From: Armatimonadetes bacterium UBA5352
Lineage (GTDB): Bacteria; Armatimonadota; Zipacnadia; Zipacnadales; UBA5352
Reading direction: 5' to 3'
DNA length: 30,258 nucleotides
Assembly (NCBI GenBank): GCA_002411015.1
Contig: DHPY01000016.1
Coordinates: forward strand, 5,140 to 35,397
Shown: piece after piece, positions 15,934 to 24,147 of the stretch
Position numbering within the stretch: position 1 is the first letter of the stretch
How the letters are laid out: every line of letters starts with the position of its first letter
Program-made: the position numbers and the translations under genes
The notes under the pieces: generated by a model
Databases searched by the model: none
What the model was told of the DNA's origin: nothing
The model's input: only the letters and a program-made list of their open reading frames with translations

Positions 15934-16115
15934 GTTGCGCCCCCCTTGAGGATAGCGACGAGAGCGTCTGCGTCTGCTGCGTCAGGCTTGCTGAGCTGCT
16001 TGCGCAACTGCAACACCGTCTCCATCGGAAGTTCACTCTTGGCTGAGAGTTCTTCAATAGTCTCATCAAGGATCTGCTGCGGGATGGGTGTGGGAGCCGT
16101 TCGCTGATCGCACAT
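15930..16115 (-). CDS. Small 61-aa partner of the SMC-like ATPase
   Basis: I do not recognise a family. The 61-aa product is mostly helical by eye: a Pro-containing lead (TAPTPIPQQ) is followed by LDETIEELSAKSELPMETV and LQLRKQLSKPDAADADALVA, ending LKGGAT. There is no signal peptide or membrane segment and only one Cys. The stop overlaps the ATPase start as ATGA, so the two are translationally coupled and the product probably works with or regulates the ATPase. AGGTGG lies 6 bases before the ATG at 16115. Codon use is mixed like that of the ATPase, which supports a shared origin. Confidence that it is a real gene rests on the ATGA overlap, the ribosome-binding site and the promoter-like sequence upstream. 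Confidence 0.65.
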   Translation of the reverse strand: MCDQRTAPTPIPQQILDETIEELSAKSELPMETVLQLRKQLSKPDAADADALVAILKGGAT

Positions 16116-16156
16116 CCTCTACCACCTACAAGATGGATCACTGGCACTGGTTTTGG

Positions 16157-16195
16157 GAATATTCAGTACTAGACGCGGAACGACCTCCTTGCCAA
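16157..16195 (-). promoter_or_regulatory. Possible promoter for the small protein-ATPase cassette
   Basis: On the minus strand TTGGCA (16195-16190) lies 18 bases before TAGTAC (16171-16166). Just downstream are two adjacent perfect palindromes, AGTACT and GAATATTC (16157-16170), and a tandem CACTGG repeat (plus strand, near 16140-16150). The -10 match is poor, so this is tentative. Confidence 0.3.
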
Positions 16196-16223
16196 CCCGA
16201 CTGTCGCCAAGCGGGCCGATGCT

Positions 16224-18278
16224 CTACGGCCACGGGAAGAACGGTGCCGGTGTGCGCCAGATGCCTGAGATCGTCGCCCATAGCACCGCCTGCGAGAACT
16301 CGCCCAGGATCAGGCCGAACATCAGCGGGCGCAGGCGCTGATACAGCCGCATCCCGCCATACCGCAACACCGCTCCCTTCAGCGCCCACGCCACCATGAT
16401 CGGGAACCAGAACACGATCATGCTCCACGAGCCCGAGAGCGCGAAACCAAGCGGCGAGAGCGGCCACCACACATAGCGCATCCGCAACACGCTCAGCGCA
16501 AGCGTCACCAGCACCCCCGAGGCGAAGAAGATCGGCAGCCGCGCGTCATACTCATCCCCCGACTGCAGCACCGGCGCGAAGAACTGGAAGCCGAGGATGT
16601 TGTTGCTGCGGTAGATGTAGCTGTACATCCCGATCGCCCCGTGCTCGTAGGGCAGCGTGATGTGCAGATACGTGCCGAAGGTCAGCGCCACCAGCAGCGC
16701 GATCGCCAGCGCCGCGTACAGGTGCCGGCGGTCAAGCTCCGTCGCGTCGGACATCCGCAGCGCGTCGAGGAAGGTCGAAAGCAGGTTGCCGCGCAGATCA
16801 CGCGTGAAGACCGCATCCGCCAGCGAGAGCGCCGTCAGCGTGCTCGGCCGGAGCGCGCGCATCGGCGTGACGAGCCGCACGAGGTCCACCGGACGGAAGC
16901 TCGTCTCGGTCATCGGCAGCCCCGCCTCCCCCACCGACCGCGCCATCACCACGCAGATGACCAGCAGGAAGACCAGCGTCTCCAGCAGCGCCATCCACCA
17001 GGACATTCCGAGCAGCACGAACCACCACGTGGCGACGATCACGGCCGCCAGCAGGCCGATCAGCTCCACGCGCGGCGGCAGCGCCGGGCGGGCCCCATCG
17101 GCATGGCCGCTATCCTCGTAGCCACTCAGCGCCGCCTGCCAGAGCGCCCGCAGGTGCGGCAGCGCCGAGCGAATCATGTAGCCGGTGAGCACCAGATACG
17201 CCCCCGCGACCTGGTAGCCATTCCAGATGCTCGTCGGGAAGAGCGGCATCGCCTCGAGCGGCTTGCCGAAGGCCGAGAAGGCGATGTTCTGCAGGCGGAT
17301 GAGCACGAAGGCCGACCAGAGCGAGAAGAGGACCTGCGTCGGGAGGAAGTAGGCGAAGCCCACGCCCGCCATCGAGCAGTAGGCGGTGGTGGTGCCGAGG
17401 TCGCGCCACGGCCGGCCCAGCGGCGCGAGGACGAGCTGGTTCAGCGAGTACTGCACGGGGATCTGCGGCACCGACGGCCGGATGCTGTGGATGCCGTTGA
17501 TCGCCAGCACGCTCGCCGGGATCGCGAAGCCGAGCCAGAAGATGAGGTCCGCGAAGACCGATTCGCGCCACCGCACATGCAGCGCAAGCTCCACCGGGAG
17601 GATCGTCAGCGGGAAGGCCAGCTTCTCATGATCCACCCACTGCCTGCGCAGGATGGACGCGAGCGCGAAGTAGGCCACGAACATCGCGAGGACCACCGGC
17701 AGCCACGCCGCGAGCGCCTTCAGCCACGGCTCCCACGGGACCGAGCCCGCGCGCAGGCCTTCGTAGAAGCTGCGCGAGATCCACTGCGCGGACTCGCCCT
17801 CGACATCGAAGGGCACCGCCCACTGCGGGATGTGCTCAAAGAACAGCGACTCCCAGTGGTTCGCGGGCGTCGCGTAGTAGTTCACGCCGATCAGCGCGGG
17901 GATCCAGCGCTCAAGCAGCCCGCGGCTCATCGTCAGCGCGGCGGTAAGGGTCATCGTGTAGATGATGATGACCTCGTGTGGCCGCAGTGCGAACCGCGGA
18001 GCGAGCGCGCCGACGACAAGGTTCGCGAGCACGATCAGCAGCAGCAGGCCAATGGCGACCGGGGCGAACTGGAGGATGCCGATCTGGATTGAGCCGATCG
18101 TCATCTCCGCCCACGAGACCACCCAGCAGGCGGCGGCAGCGCAGGCGGCGCCGATGATGACCGATCGGAGCGTGAGCGGGCGGCGGGTGATCGGAACCCC
18201 TCCCGGCGCGGAGTTCGGGACGCCGCGCGGCTGTTCCGCCCGGATGCCCTCGGGACCTCCGCGGCGCTCAGCGCACAA
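16224..18278 (-). CDS. Polytopic membrane protein of the DUF6785/DUF6784 type
   Basis: This protein of up to 684 aa has about a dozen or more hydrophobic segments spread over its length. It matches in style the large DUF6785 (N-terminal) plus DUF6784 (C-terminal) membrane proteins abundant in Armatimonadota and PVC genomes. Landmarks are RFALRPHEVIIIYTMT, VNYYATPANHWESLF (a loop), FPLTILPVEL, and SVGEAGLPMTETSF before the C-terminal half. It may be a transporter; the substrate is unknown. The start is unclear. The only canonical-type codon before the first helix is TTG at 18278, inside the end of the receiver gene. A strong GGGAGGGG ends 5 bases before an ATC at about 18191. It overlaps the receiver-domain gene by 11 bases. 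Confidence 0.8.
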   Translation of the reverse strand: MCAERRGGPEGIRAEQPRGVPNSAPGGVPITRRPLTLRSVIIGAACAAAACWVVSWAEMTIGSIQIGILQFAPVAIGLLLLIVLANLVVGALAPRFALRPHEVIIIYTMTLTAALTMSRGLLERWIPALIGVNYYATPANHWESLFFEHIPQWAVPFDVEGESAQWISRSFYEGLRAGSVPWEPWLKALAAWLPVVLAMFVAYFALASILRRQWVDHEKLAFPLTILPVELALHVRWRESVFADLIFWLGFAIPASVLAINGIHSIRPSVPQIPVQYSLNQLVLAPLGRPWRDLGTTTAYCSMAGVGFAYFLPTQVLFSLWSAFVLIRLQNIAFSAFGKPLEAMPLFPTSIWNGYQVAGAYLVLTGYMIRSALPHLRALWQAALSGYEDSGHADGARPALPPRVELIGLLAAVIVATWWFVLLGMSWWMALLETLVFLLVICVVMARSVGEAGLPMTETSFRPVDLVRLVTPMRALRPSTLTALSLADAVFTRDLRGNLLSTFLDALRMSDATELDRRHLYAALAIALLVALTFGTYLHITLPYEHGAIGMYSYIYRSNNILGFQFFAPVLQSGDEYDARLPIFFASGVLVTLALSVLRMRYVWWPLSPLGFALSGSWSMIVFWFPIMVAWALKGAVLRYGGMRLYQRLRPLMFGLILGEFSQAVLWATISGIWRTPAPFFPWP

Positions 18279-18663
18279 TCGCTCCCTCGATCGCGCGCAG
18301 CAGCGGGCCGATCTCGGCGGTCTTCGCGATGTACGCGTCAGCCGCCCACGCGAGGAAGTTATCGGTGAAGCCCGAGTGTGCGGTGTTGATGATCACCGGC
18401 AGCGTCGGCTCGATGGCCAGCAGTTCGTGCAGCGCGCTCAGGCCATCGCGACCGGGCATCGCGATGTCAAGCACAACCACCTGCGGCCTCCGCGCACGCA
18501 CCTCCTGCGCGGCGGCATCGGCGCTGTCGGCGAGGCGCACCGCGTAGCCCACGCGCTCCAGCCGGCGGCGATACATCTCCCGCTGCCCCGCGTCATCATC
18601 GACGAAGAGCACCTCAATCTGCTCCGGAACCGGCTCTGTGACTCTCAGCGCGGCCTCTCTCAT
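18268..18663 (-). CDS. Stand-alone response-regulator receiver domain
   Basis: The 131-aa protein is a single CheY-like receiver domain. It has the acidic pocket D22-D24 (FVDDD), phospho-acceptor D66 (VVLDIAMPG), switch T94 (INTAHS) and K114 (IAKTAE), so phosphorylation chemistry should be intact. There is no output domain. GAGGTG lies upstream of the ATG at 18663 at good spacing. It overlaps the downstream membrane protein gene by 11 bases, and no histidine kinase lies nearby. Such single-domain regulators act by protein contact or pass on phosphate; a link to the transporter-like partner is suggested by position only. Confidence 0.9.
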   Translation of the reverse strand: MREAALRVTEPVPEQIEVLFVDDDAGQREMYRRRLERVGYAVRLADSADAAAQEVRARRPQVVVLDIAMPGRDGLSALHELLAIEPTLPVIINTAHSGFTDNFLAWAADAYIAKTAEIGPLLRAIEGAIVR

Positions 18664-18728
18664 CAGCCATCACCTCTCATCTGTGGTGCCGTCATATCGG
18701 CGGGAGCGTACCGAACTTGAGGGGCCGC

Positions 18729-19586
18729 TCAGTCGCGGAGGATCGGAGGGGTGAGATCGGGGAGGGCAGCCTGTGCCTCAGCCGTCGAGGGATCGCGCAG
18801 AAGCTGCAGCAGGGCGTCGAGGCCTTCCTGCGCGCAGTCATCCGCCACGCTGAGCAGCACCTCGTGCCCGGGCTCCGGTTGGCGGCGCTGCATGATCGCG
18901 AGGCAGGTTCGCGCGGCGGTGGCGTGGGCGCGGAAGGTCGCGCGTGGGAGGCCCACCACGTGGTGCAGCGTGACACGCGCGAGCAGCCACTCGCGCACGT
19001 GCCGCCGGCGGCGATTGGTGAAGACGCCCTCGGGCAGCACGATGGCGATCCAGCCGTCGGGGCGGCAGATCCCCACGAAGCGCTCGAGGAAGAGCAGCTC
19101 CCGCGGGTAGCGACGCAGCCTCGCCAGCGCCTGCGGAGAAGGCCCGGCGGTGGGCGCCCGGCCGGGCAGCGGCAATCGGTAGTGCTCGGCGTAGCGGCCA
19201 AGCTGCAGGTCGGTCGCGCCCGCAAGCTGCGTGCCGAAGGGCGGGTTGCCGAGCACGAGGTCGGCGCGCGCGGCGAGGCGCAGCGCGGGATCGAGGCTGT
19301 CGGCGATGGCGAGGGTGGCTCGCCCATCATCGGCCAGGCCGCTCTCGCGCCAGGGGCGGAGCATCGCCGCGTCGCAGTCCATGCCGACCGCCTCGGCAGC
19401 GCCGGCCTCAAGCGCGGCGGACAGCCACTCCCCCGGGCCACAGGCAGGGTCGCAGACGCAGGCGCCGGGCAGCCTCGCCCCGATCGCCTCCAGCAGGCTC
19501 AGAGCAAACCGGACGACGGCGCGCGGTGTGAAGAACTGGCCGAATTGTGCCTTCGCAGAGGTCATCGCATGGGGGGGTTCTCGCAT
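18729..19586 (-). CDS. Small N6-adenine-type DNA methyltransferase
   Basis: This 285-aa SAM-dependent methyltransferase has the hallmarks of amino-methyltransferases of the HsdM/TaqI group: FGQFFTP (15-21), SAM-binding DPACGPGEW (46-54) and catalytic NPPFG (114-118), followed by GWIAIVLPEGVFTN. It is much shorter than HsdM or TaqI-type enzymes and shows no obvious target-recognition domain after residue 250. No restriction or specificity subunit is adjacent, so it is an orphan. ATG 19586 has GGAGGGG 11 bases upstream; the ATG at 19565 (residue 8) has none. It is divergent from transketolase and follows no co-directed gene closely, so its control region lies in 19587-19773. It could instead modify RNA or protein, but the NPPF and FGQFFTP motifs favour DNA. 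Confidence 0.82.
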   Translation of the reverse strand: MREPPHAMTSAKAQFGQFFTPRAVVRFALSLLEAIGARLPGACVCDPACGPGEWLSAALEAGAAEAVGMDCDAAMLRPWRESGLADDGRATLAIADSLDPALRLAARADLVLGNPPFGTQLAGATDLQLGRYAEHYRLPLPGRAPTAGPSPQALARLRRYPRELLFLERFVGICRPDGWIAIVLPEGVFTNRRRRHVREWLLARVTLHHVVGLPRATFRAHATAARTCLAIMQRRQPEPGHEVLLSVADDCAQEGLDALLQLLRDPSTAEAQAALPDLTPPILRD

Positions 19587-19773
19587 TGTCCCTGTTTCCC
19601 CTCCATCAGATCGGGCGGAGGCGGCGGAGGTCACGGGCGCTACCACGGGGAATACTATTAGGTATCCTGCACGACCGTCCATGCGCCGTCGACCGGAGGA
19701 CCGGATACGCGCACTCGGGACGGCAGATACCCGCATGTGCGGGCTGAATACCCCTGAAGGGAGGCATACCTGT
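19587..19773. promoter_or_regulatory. Divergent intergenic region with structured transketolase leader
   Basis: This 187-base gap separates the divergent methyltransferase and transketolase genes and must hold both promoters; no box was clear enough to call. The last 110 bases before transketolase contain several short hairpins, including CCCGC/GCGGG at about 19731-19744 and CCGG/CCGG near 19693-19704. No known riboswitch was recognised. Confidence 0.35.
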
Positions 19774-21867
19774 ATGCCTTTGCTCAACTCGTCAACAAAA
19801 GAGCCACGAAAGCTCTTTGGTAACTCGGATCTTGAGGCGGCCGCGCGGGAGATCCGGGGCCTGGTCATGGTCTCTCTCCACGCCAGCGGCTCAGGACACA
19901 CCGGAAGCACGCTGTCAATAGTAGACATCGCCACGGCTCTTTACCTCAACCACCTGAACCACGATCCGCAAAACCCGGCCTGGGAGGATCGGGACCGCGT
20001 CTTCTGGTCCGCCGGCCACAAGGCCCCCGCGCTCTACGCCACACTTGCGGTCTCCGGCTACTTCGACCAGATGCCGGTCACCTTCCATGGGAAGCCGGTG
20101 GAGCAGTTCGCCGATATCCCCGGGCGAGATCAGTGCGTGCTGCTGCGCAAGCTCGGTTCGCCCTTCGAGGGCCATCCCAACTGCCGCAAGCTCCCGGGCA
20201 TCGAGGTCTCCTCGGGCTCACTCGGCCAGGGCCTGGGCGTCTCGTGCGGGGCGGCGCTTGATGCGAAGCTGCGCAACCGCGGCAATCGCGTCTTCTGCAT
20301 CATGGGCGATGGCGAGCAGCAGGAGGGGTCGGTCTGGGAGGCCGCGATGTTCGCCTCGCACCACGCGCTGGACAACCTCGTGGCGATCATCGATGACAAC
20401 GGGCTGCAGATTGACGGGCCCACGCGGCAGATCTGCAACATCCAGTCGCTCGCGGAGAAGTACGAGGCCTTCGGGTGGCAGGTTTTCGAGGTCGATGGCC
20501 ACGACATGGGCGACATCCTGGGCGGCCTGGAGCGGGCGTCCTCGGTGAAGGGCCGCCCGTCGCTGATCCTCGCGGACACTGTCAAGGGCAAGTGCGTCTC
20601 ATACGCCGAGAACGTCGTCGGCTACCACGGCCTTGTCCCAAAGGACGGGCGCTCCGGCGAGGAATCGCTCGACCGCGCCCTGGAGTGCATCGGCTGCACG
20701 GACGTCTTCCCGGCTGAGCGCGTGGATGAGCTGCTGGCCTTCGCAGATGCCTACGGGAAACTCGGCGCAGAGCGCGCGGAGGAGGCCGTGCCGAAGTTCG
20801 GGCGCGACTGGTGGTGGAACGCGGGCGAGGGCATGGCGACGAAGATGGATGCCACCCGCAACGGCTTCGGCGTCGCGATCGGCGAACTCAGCGGCGATGA
20901 GCGCGTCGTCGGGCACGGAGCAGATATCACCGGCTCGATCCGTATGGACCGCTTCTATCAGCCGGACGGGAAGACCGTGGATCCTGACCGGATGCGCCGG
21001 TTCATCAGCTGCGGCATCGCCGAGGCGAACATGACCACGGTTGCGGCGGGCTTTGCACTGGAGAACCGCATCCCGTTCATCGGCTCCTACGGCGTCTTCG
21101 TCACCGGCCGCAACTGGGATCAGCTCCGCACCACAGTCGGCTACAGCGGGCTGCCGGTGAAGATCGCCGACGCGCACGGTGGCATCTCGGTCGGCCCCGA
21201 CGGCGCCACGCACCAGGCGCTCGAGGAGATCTCGCTCATCACCGCCATCCCGGGCTTCGTGATGTACGTCCCGTGCGACGCCATCGAGACCGCCAAGGCC
21301 ACTCGGGCGGCCGCGACAAACGGCGCTCCGACCGCGGTTCGCTTCGCCCGCGAGGCGACGCCGGTGGCGACGAAGGAGGACACGCCATTCGAGCCGGGTG
21401 TGGCGAACATCATCCGCTACCGCGGCGATGCGGAGCAGTTCGTCGATGCCTTCGAGACCGTGCTCTCCACCGACTACAACTCCGAGGACGAGGCGCTCGC
21501 GATCATTGCCTGCGGGCCGATGGTGCCTGAGGCGATGCGCGCGGCGGTGATCCTCAAGGAGGAGTTCGGCGTTGAGACGCGGGTGGTCAACCTGCACACG
21601 GTCAAGCCGCTGGATCGCGCGGCGATCGCGGCCGCGGCGGCGGACACCGGCGTGGTCATCACCGCCGAGGAGCACCAGGTCGGCGGCATGGGCAACCGCG
21701 TCGCCGGCGTGATCTGCGAGGCCGCGCTCGATCGGCCCGTCAAGCTCGCGATGGTCGGCGTGCAGGACCGCTTCGGCGAGTCCGGCGAGCCCTGGGAGCT
21801 GATGAAGCTCTTCGGCCTCACCGCCGAGCACATCGCGCAGAAGGCCCGCGAGCTGCTCGGCGTCTGA
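19774..21867 (+). CDS. tkt: Transketolase (single chain, split-type sequence)
   Basis: This 697-aa thiamine-diphosphate enzyme moves two-carbon units between sugar phosphates in the pentose phosphate pathway. The N-terminal half has SGSGHTGSTLS (H42) and the cofactor motif GDGEQQEGS through DDNG (178-209). The pyrimidine domain has the catalytic Glu in CGIAEANM (E417), then GSYGVFVTGRNWDQLR. The C-terminal domain ends near residue 697. The sequence, with GHTG in place of the usual GHPG and SIVDIATALY, resembles enzymes that are split into two subunits in archaea and some bacteria, here fused. GGGAGG lies 9 bases before ATG 19774; the open frame extends far upstream without a coding signal. 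It is the only plus-strand gene in its area and is followed by a terminator. It links logically with rpiB. Confidence 0.92.
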   Translation: MPLLNSSTKEPRKLFGNSDLEAAAREIRGLVMVSLHASGSGHTGSTLSIVDIATALYLNHLNHDPQNPAWEDRDRVFWSAGHKAPALYATLAVSGYFDQMPVTFHGKPVEQFADIPGRDQCVLLRKLGSPFEGHPNCRKLPGIEVSSGSLGQGLGVSCGAALDAKLRNRGNRVFCIMGDGEQQEGSVWEAAMFASHHALDNLVAIIDDNGLQIDGPTRQICNIQSLAEKYEAFGWQVFEVDGHDMGDILGGLERASSVKGRPSLILADTVKGKCVSYAENVVGYHGLVPKDGRSGEESLDRALECIGCTDVFPAERVDELLAFADAYGKLGAERAEEAVPKFGRDWWWNAGEGMATKMDATRNGFGVAIGELSGDERVVGHGADITGSIRMDRFYQPDGKTVDPDRMRRFISCGIAEANMTTVAAGFALENRIPFIGSYGVFVTGRNWDQLRTTVGYSGLPVKIADAHGGISVGPDGATHQALEEISLITAIPGFVMYVPCDAIETAKATRAAATNGAPTAVRFAREATPVATKEDTPFEPGVANIIRYRGDAEQFVDAFETVLSTDYNSEDEALAIIACGPMVPEAMRAAVILKEEFGVETRVVNLHTVKPLDRAAIAAAAADTGVVITAEEHQVGGMGNRVAGVICEAALDRPVKLAMVGVQDRFGESGEPWELMKLFGLTAEHIAQKARELLGV

Positions 21868-21890
21868 CGCGCAGCCGCTGAGGAACGCAA

Positions 21891-21918
21891 CAGGCCCGCC
21901 GATCTCTCGGCGGGCCTG
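21891..21918. terminator. Bidirectional terminator between convergent genes
   Basis: A perfect 12-base stem (CAGGCCCGCCGA/TCGGCGGGCCTG) with loop TCTC lies 23 bases after the transketolase stop and 28 bases after the stop of the converging glycosidase-like gene. It is well placed to end both transcripts; T-tracts are weak on both sides. Confidence 0.75.
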
Positions 21919-21946
21919 ATCGTGTGCGCTTACAGACCGGCCGGCG

Positions 21947-24010
21947 CTACGGTATCGCCAGCCGGTAGACGTGCACCGCGAGCGGCTCGAACTCGTCGAT
22001 GATCGCCCCATCGACCACGCGAAGCTGGCGGTCCTCGAAGATTTCTTCAGCGGCCGCCGAGCAGGTGAGGCCGGGCGCGACCTCCGAGAGCAGAAGCTGC
22101 GCGGAGACCGCCTCGTCGGTGGGGTTCACCGCCATCACGAACAGCTCATCGCCGGCGCGCCTCGCGGAGGCGTGGACGGCGCCATCCGCGAAGGTGGCCT
22201 CGCCGAGGTTCGCGTTCAGCAGCGCGGGCTCGAGCACCGTCAGCTCATCGTTCACGCGCTTCATCTCGGCCCAGACCGCCCGGTTGTCGTCCGGGATGTA
22301 CCAGTTCGGATCGCGGAAGGAGTACCAGAAGAGCCCGCGCGCCCCGTGCGTGAGGGCGAGGTAGGTCATCGTCCTGTGCTCGGGCGCCTCAACCTGCCGT
22401 GCATTCGGCCACGGCCAGATCTGCCCGATGAAGTAGTTGATGTGCTCCGGGATCACGTTCTGCGCGTGCTCAAGGGTCTCCGCGATGCTCTCGATGCGCC
22501 CGCGACCGATCGGGTAGACGTCGATCGAGACGATGTCTGTCTGCGGCGCGTAGTCCGGGTAGCTCCCCGGCACGCACAGGCAGGTGTAGGCGGGGCGGTT
22601 CGGGTCGCGCTCGCGGATATACATGTAGCAGTCGGCGAGCAGGTCGGTGGACATCCGGCTGCCGTCCGGCTCGTCCTGGATCCACCACGCGAAGATCGAC
22701 TCGTTGTCCATCAGCCGGTCCACCTTCGCCCGCCACTCCTCGCTGCCGGGGCTGGAGCCCCAGTAGAGGGCCACGCCGGTGTTGAGGCCTGCAGCCTGCG
22801 CCGCCTCCACGTTGTCCGCATGGCACTGCACCACGTTGAAGCCCTGGGCCTTCACAAGCTCGTAGTCCTCCGGCTCCACGTGGTAGAGGCCCCGGGCGAA
22901 GAAGGGCTCACCGTTCACCAGCGTCATGCCGTCCTCGGTCAGATAGTTCGGAGCCGGGATATACCACCATCTGCCCTCGAAGCGCCTGATCTCGTCATCG
23001 CCCTGGACCAGCCGCGCCGACCACTCGTACTTGCCATCCGGCAGGCGCTCGCCGGGCGCGACGCTGATGCTCCGGCCGTCGGTCTGCGTGAGGCTCTCGG
23101 TCCACGCGTCTGCGCCGTCCTCGGAGCGCGCGACAAGCTCGAGCGTCGCGTCCCCGAACTGCGCCAGGTCGGCGTACAGCGTGACGTCGATCGGGAGGAT
23201 CGGGTCGCGTCGCTCGCGGGAGACACGCTCACTCAGCGCCTGCATCGCGGGGCACAGCACGTCCTCCGGGCGCTCGGAGACGTAGGGGCTGACGTCGCCC
23301 GCGAGGAGCACCTCGAAGTCCTCGAACACGCCCTCATCGGCGGGCTCGATGACCAGCGCCCAGACCGCGCCATCGGCACCCGCCGGGACCTCGATCGAGG
23401 CGACGTCGTTCATCTTCCCGACGGTGCTGAGGTAGCGTAGCTCATCCCCGCCGGGCATAAGCAGATGCGCCTGGGCGGTCTCACCCGTGCCCTGGCCGAT
23501 GAGGTTAACCTCAAACCGCTCCGCGCCCGGCGGCACGAAGATGTAGATCGGCGCAGCGCTGGTGACCCCATGGAAGCTCTGGCCGCCGTAGCCCGCCGGG
23601 AGCAGCAGCTTCGCACCCTCGGCCGCCAGTGTGAAGCCGTTGCGGCCGCCGTCAACGCGAAGCTCGTACGGCCCGGCCGCGGTCGCGCTGAAGGTAGCGC
23701 TGGCGCTCTCGCCCACCGGCGCGGATGCCGTGGCCAGGTCAGCGCCATCCGCGGATCGCACGGTGAAGCTCGCCGGCTGCTGGTTCTGGCCGACACGGCG
23801 GGAGCCGATCGTGACTGTTACATCCCCCGGGTCGGTGACGTAGAGGACGTGATCACGGCTGTAGCGCAGAAGCGTGTGGTCTTCCTCAAGGTCCCATGCG
23901 CCTGTGTCACTCGGAGCAAAGAAGCCACCGGGAAGAAGATCAATCTGCGCGTTGCAGGACGCGGCGGTGAGGGAAGCCATCACGGCGCAGGTGAGCAGTC
24001 GTGCGCGCAT
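21947..24010 (-). CDS. Secreted glycosidase-like (beta/alpha-barrel) protein
   Basis: This 687-aa protein is exported: it starts MRARLLTCAVMASLTAASC, where Cys19 could be a lipid-modified cysteine. Residues 20-350 look like beta-sandwich domains (prepeptidase-C-like and Ig-like strands). From about 355 a TIM-barrel resembling glycoside hydrolase clans begins (MTLVNGEPFFARGLYH, then GFNVVQCHAD). AWWIQDEPDG (441-450) presents E447 as a likely acid/base glutamate, followed by DIVSIDVYP and YLALTHGARGLFWYSF. A C-terminal beta domain ends the protein. I cannot assign a GH family number. CAGGAGGTG lies 8 bases before ATG 24010. It is divergent from a Gfo/Idh-type oxidoreductase, a common partner in glycan breakdown. 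Confidence 0.75.
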   Translation of the reverse strand: MRARLLTCAVMASLTAASCNAQIDLLPGGFFAPSDTGAWDLEEDHTLLRYSRDHVLYVTDPGDVTVTIGSRRVGQNQQPASFTVRSADGADLATASAPVGESASATFSATAAGPYELRVDGGRNGFTLAAEGAKLLLPAGYGGQSFHGVTSAAPIYIFVPPGAERFEVNLIGQGTGETAQAHLLMPGGDELRYLSTVGKMNDVASIEVPAGADGAVWALVIEPADEGVFEDFEVLLAGDVSPYVSERPEDVLCPAMQALSERVSRERRDPILPIDVTLYADLAQFGDATLELVARSEDGADAWTESLTQTDGRSISVAPGERLPDGKYEWSARLVQGDDEIRRFEGRWWYIPAPNYLTEDGMTLVNGEPFFARGLYHVEPEDYELVKAQGFNVVQCHADNVEAAQAAGLNTGVALYWGSSPGSEEWRAKVDRLMDNESIFAWWIQDEPDGSRMSTDLLADCYMYIRERDPNRPAYTCLCVPGSYPDYAPQTDIVSIDVYPIGRGRIESIAETLEHAQNVIPEHINYFIGQIWPWPNARQVEAPEHRTMTYLALTHGARGLFWYSFRDPNWYIPDDNRAVWAEMKRVNDELTVLEPALLNANLGEATFADGAVHASARRAGDELFVMAVNPTDEAVSAQLLLSEVAPGLTCSAAAEEIFEDRQLRVVDGAIIDEFEPLAVHVYRLAIP

Positions 24011-24147
24011 GCGTGTCGCACCTCCTGACGGTACTGGTCACAGACCCCTTTCGCCGACCCGTCAGCGACTCCTTCGTGCAGGAAGACGCGGAGTCTCGCC
24101 GGAAGGAGCGCGCGAAGCGACCAGGCGGCGCACCCGGAGGCTGACCA

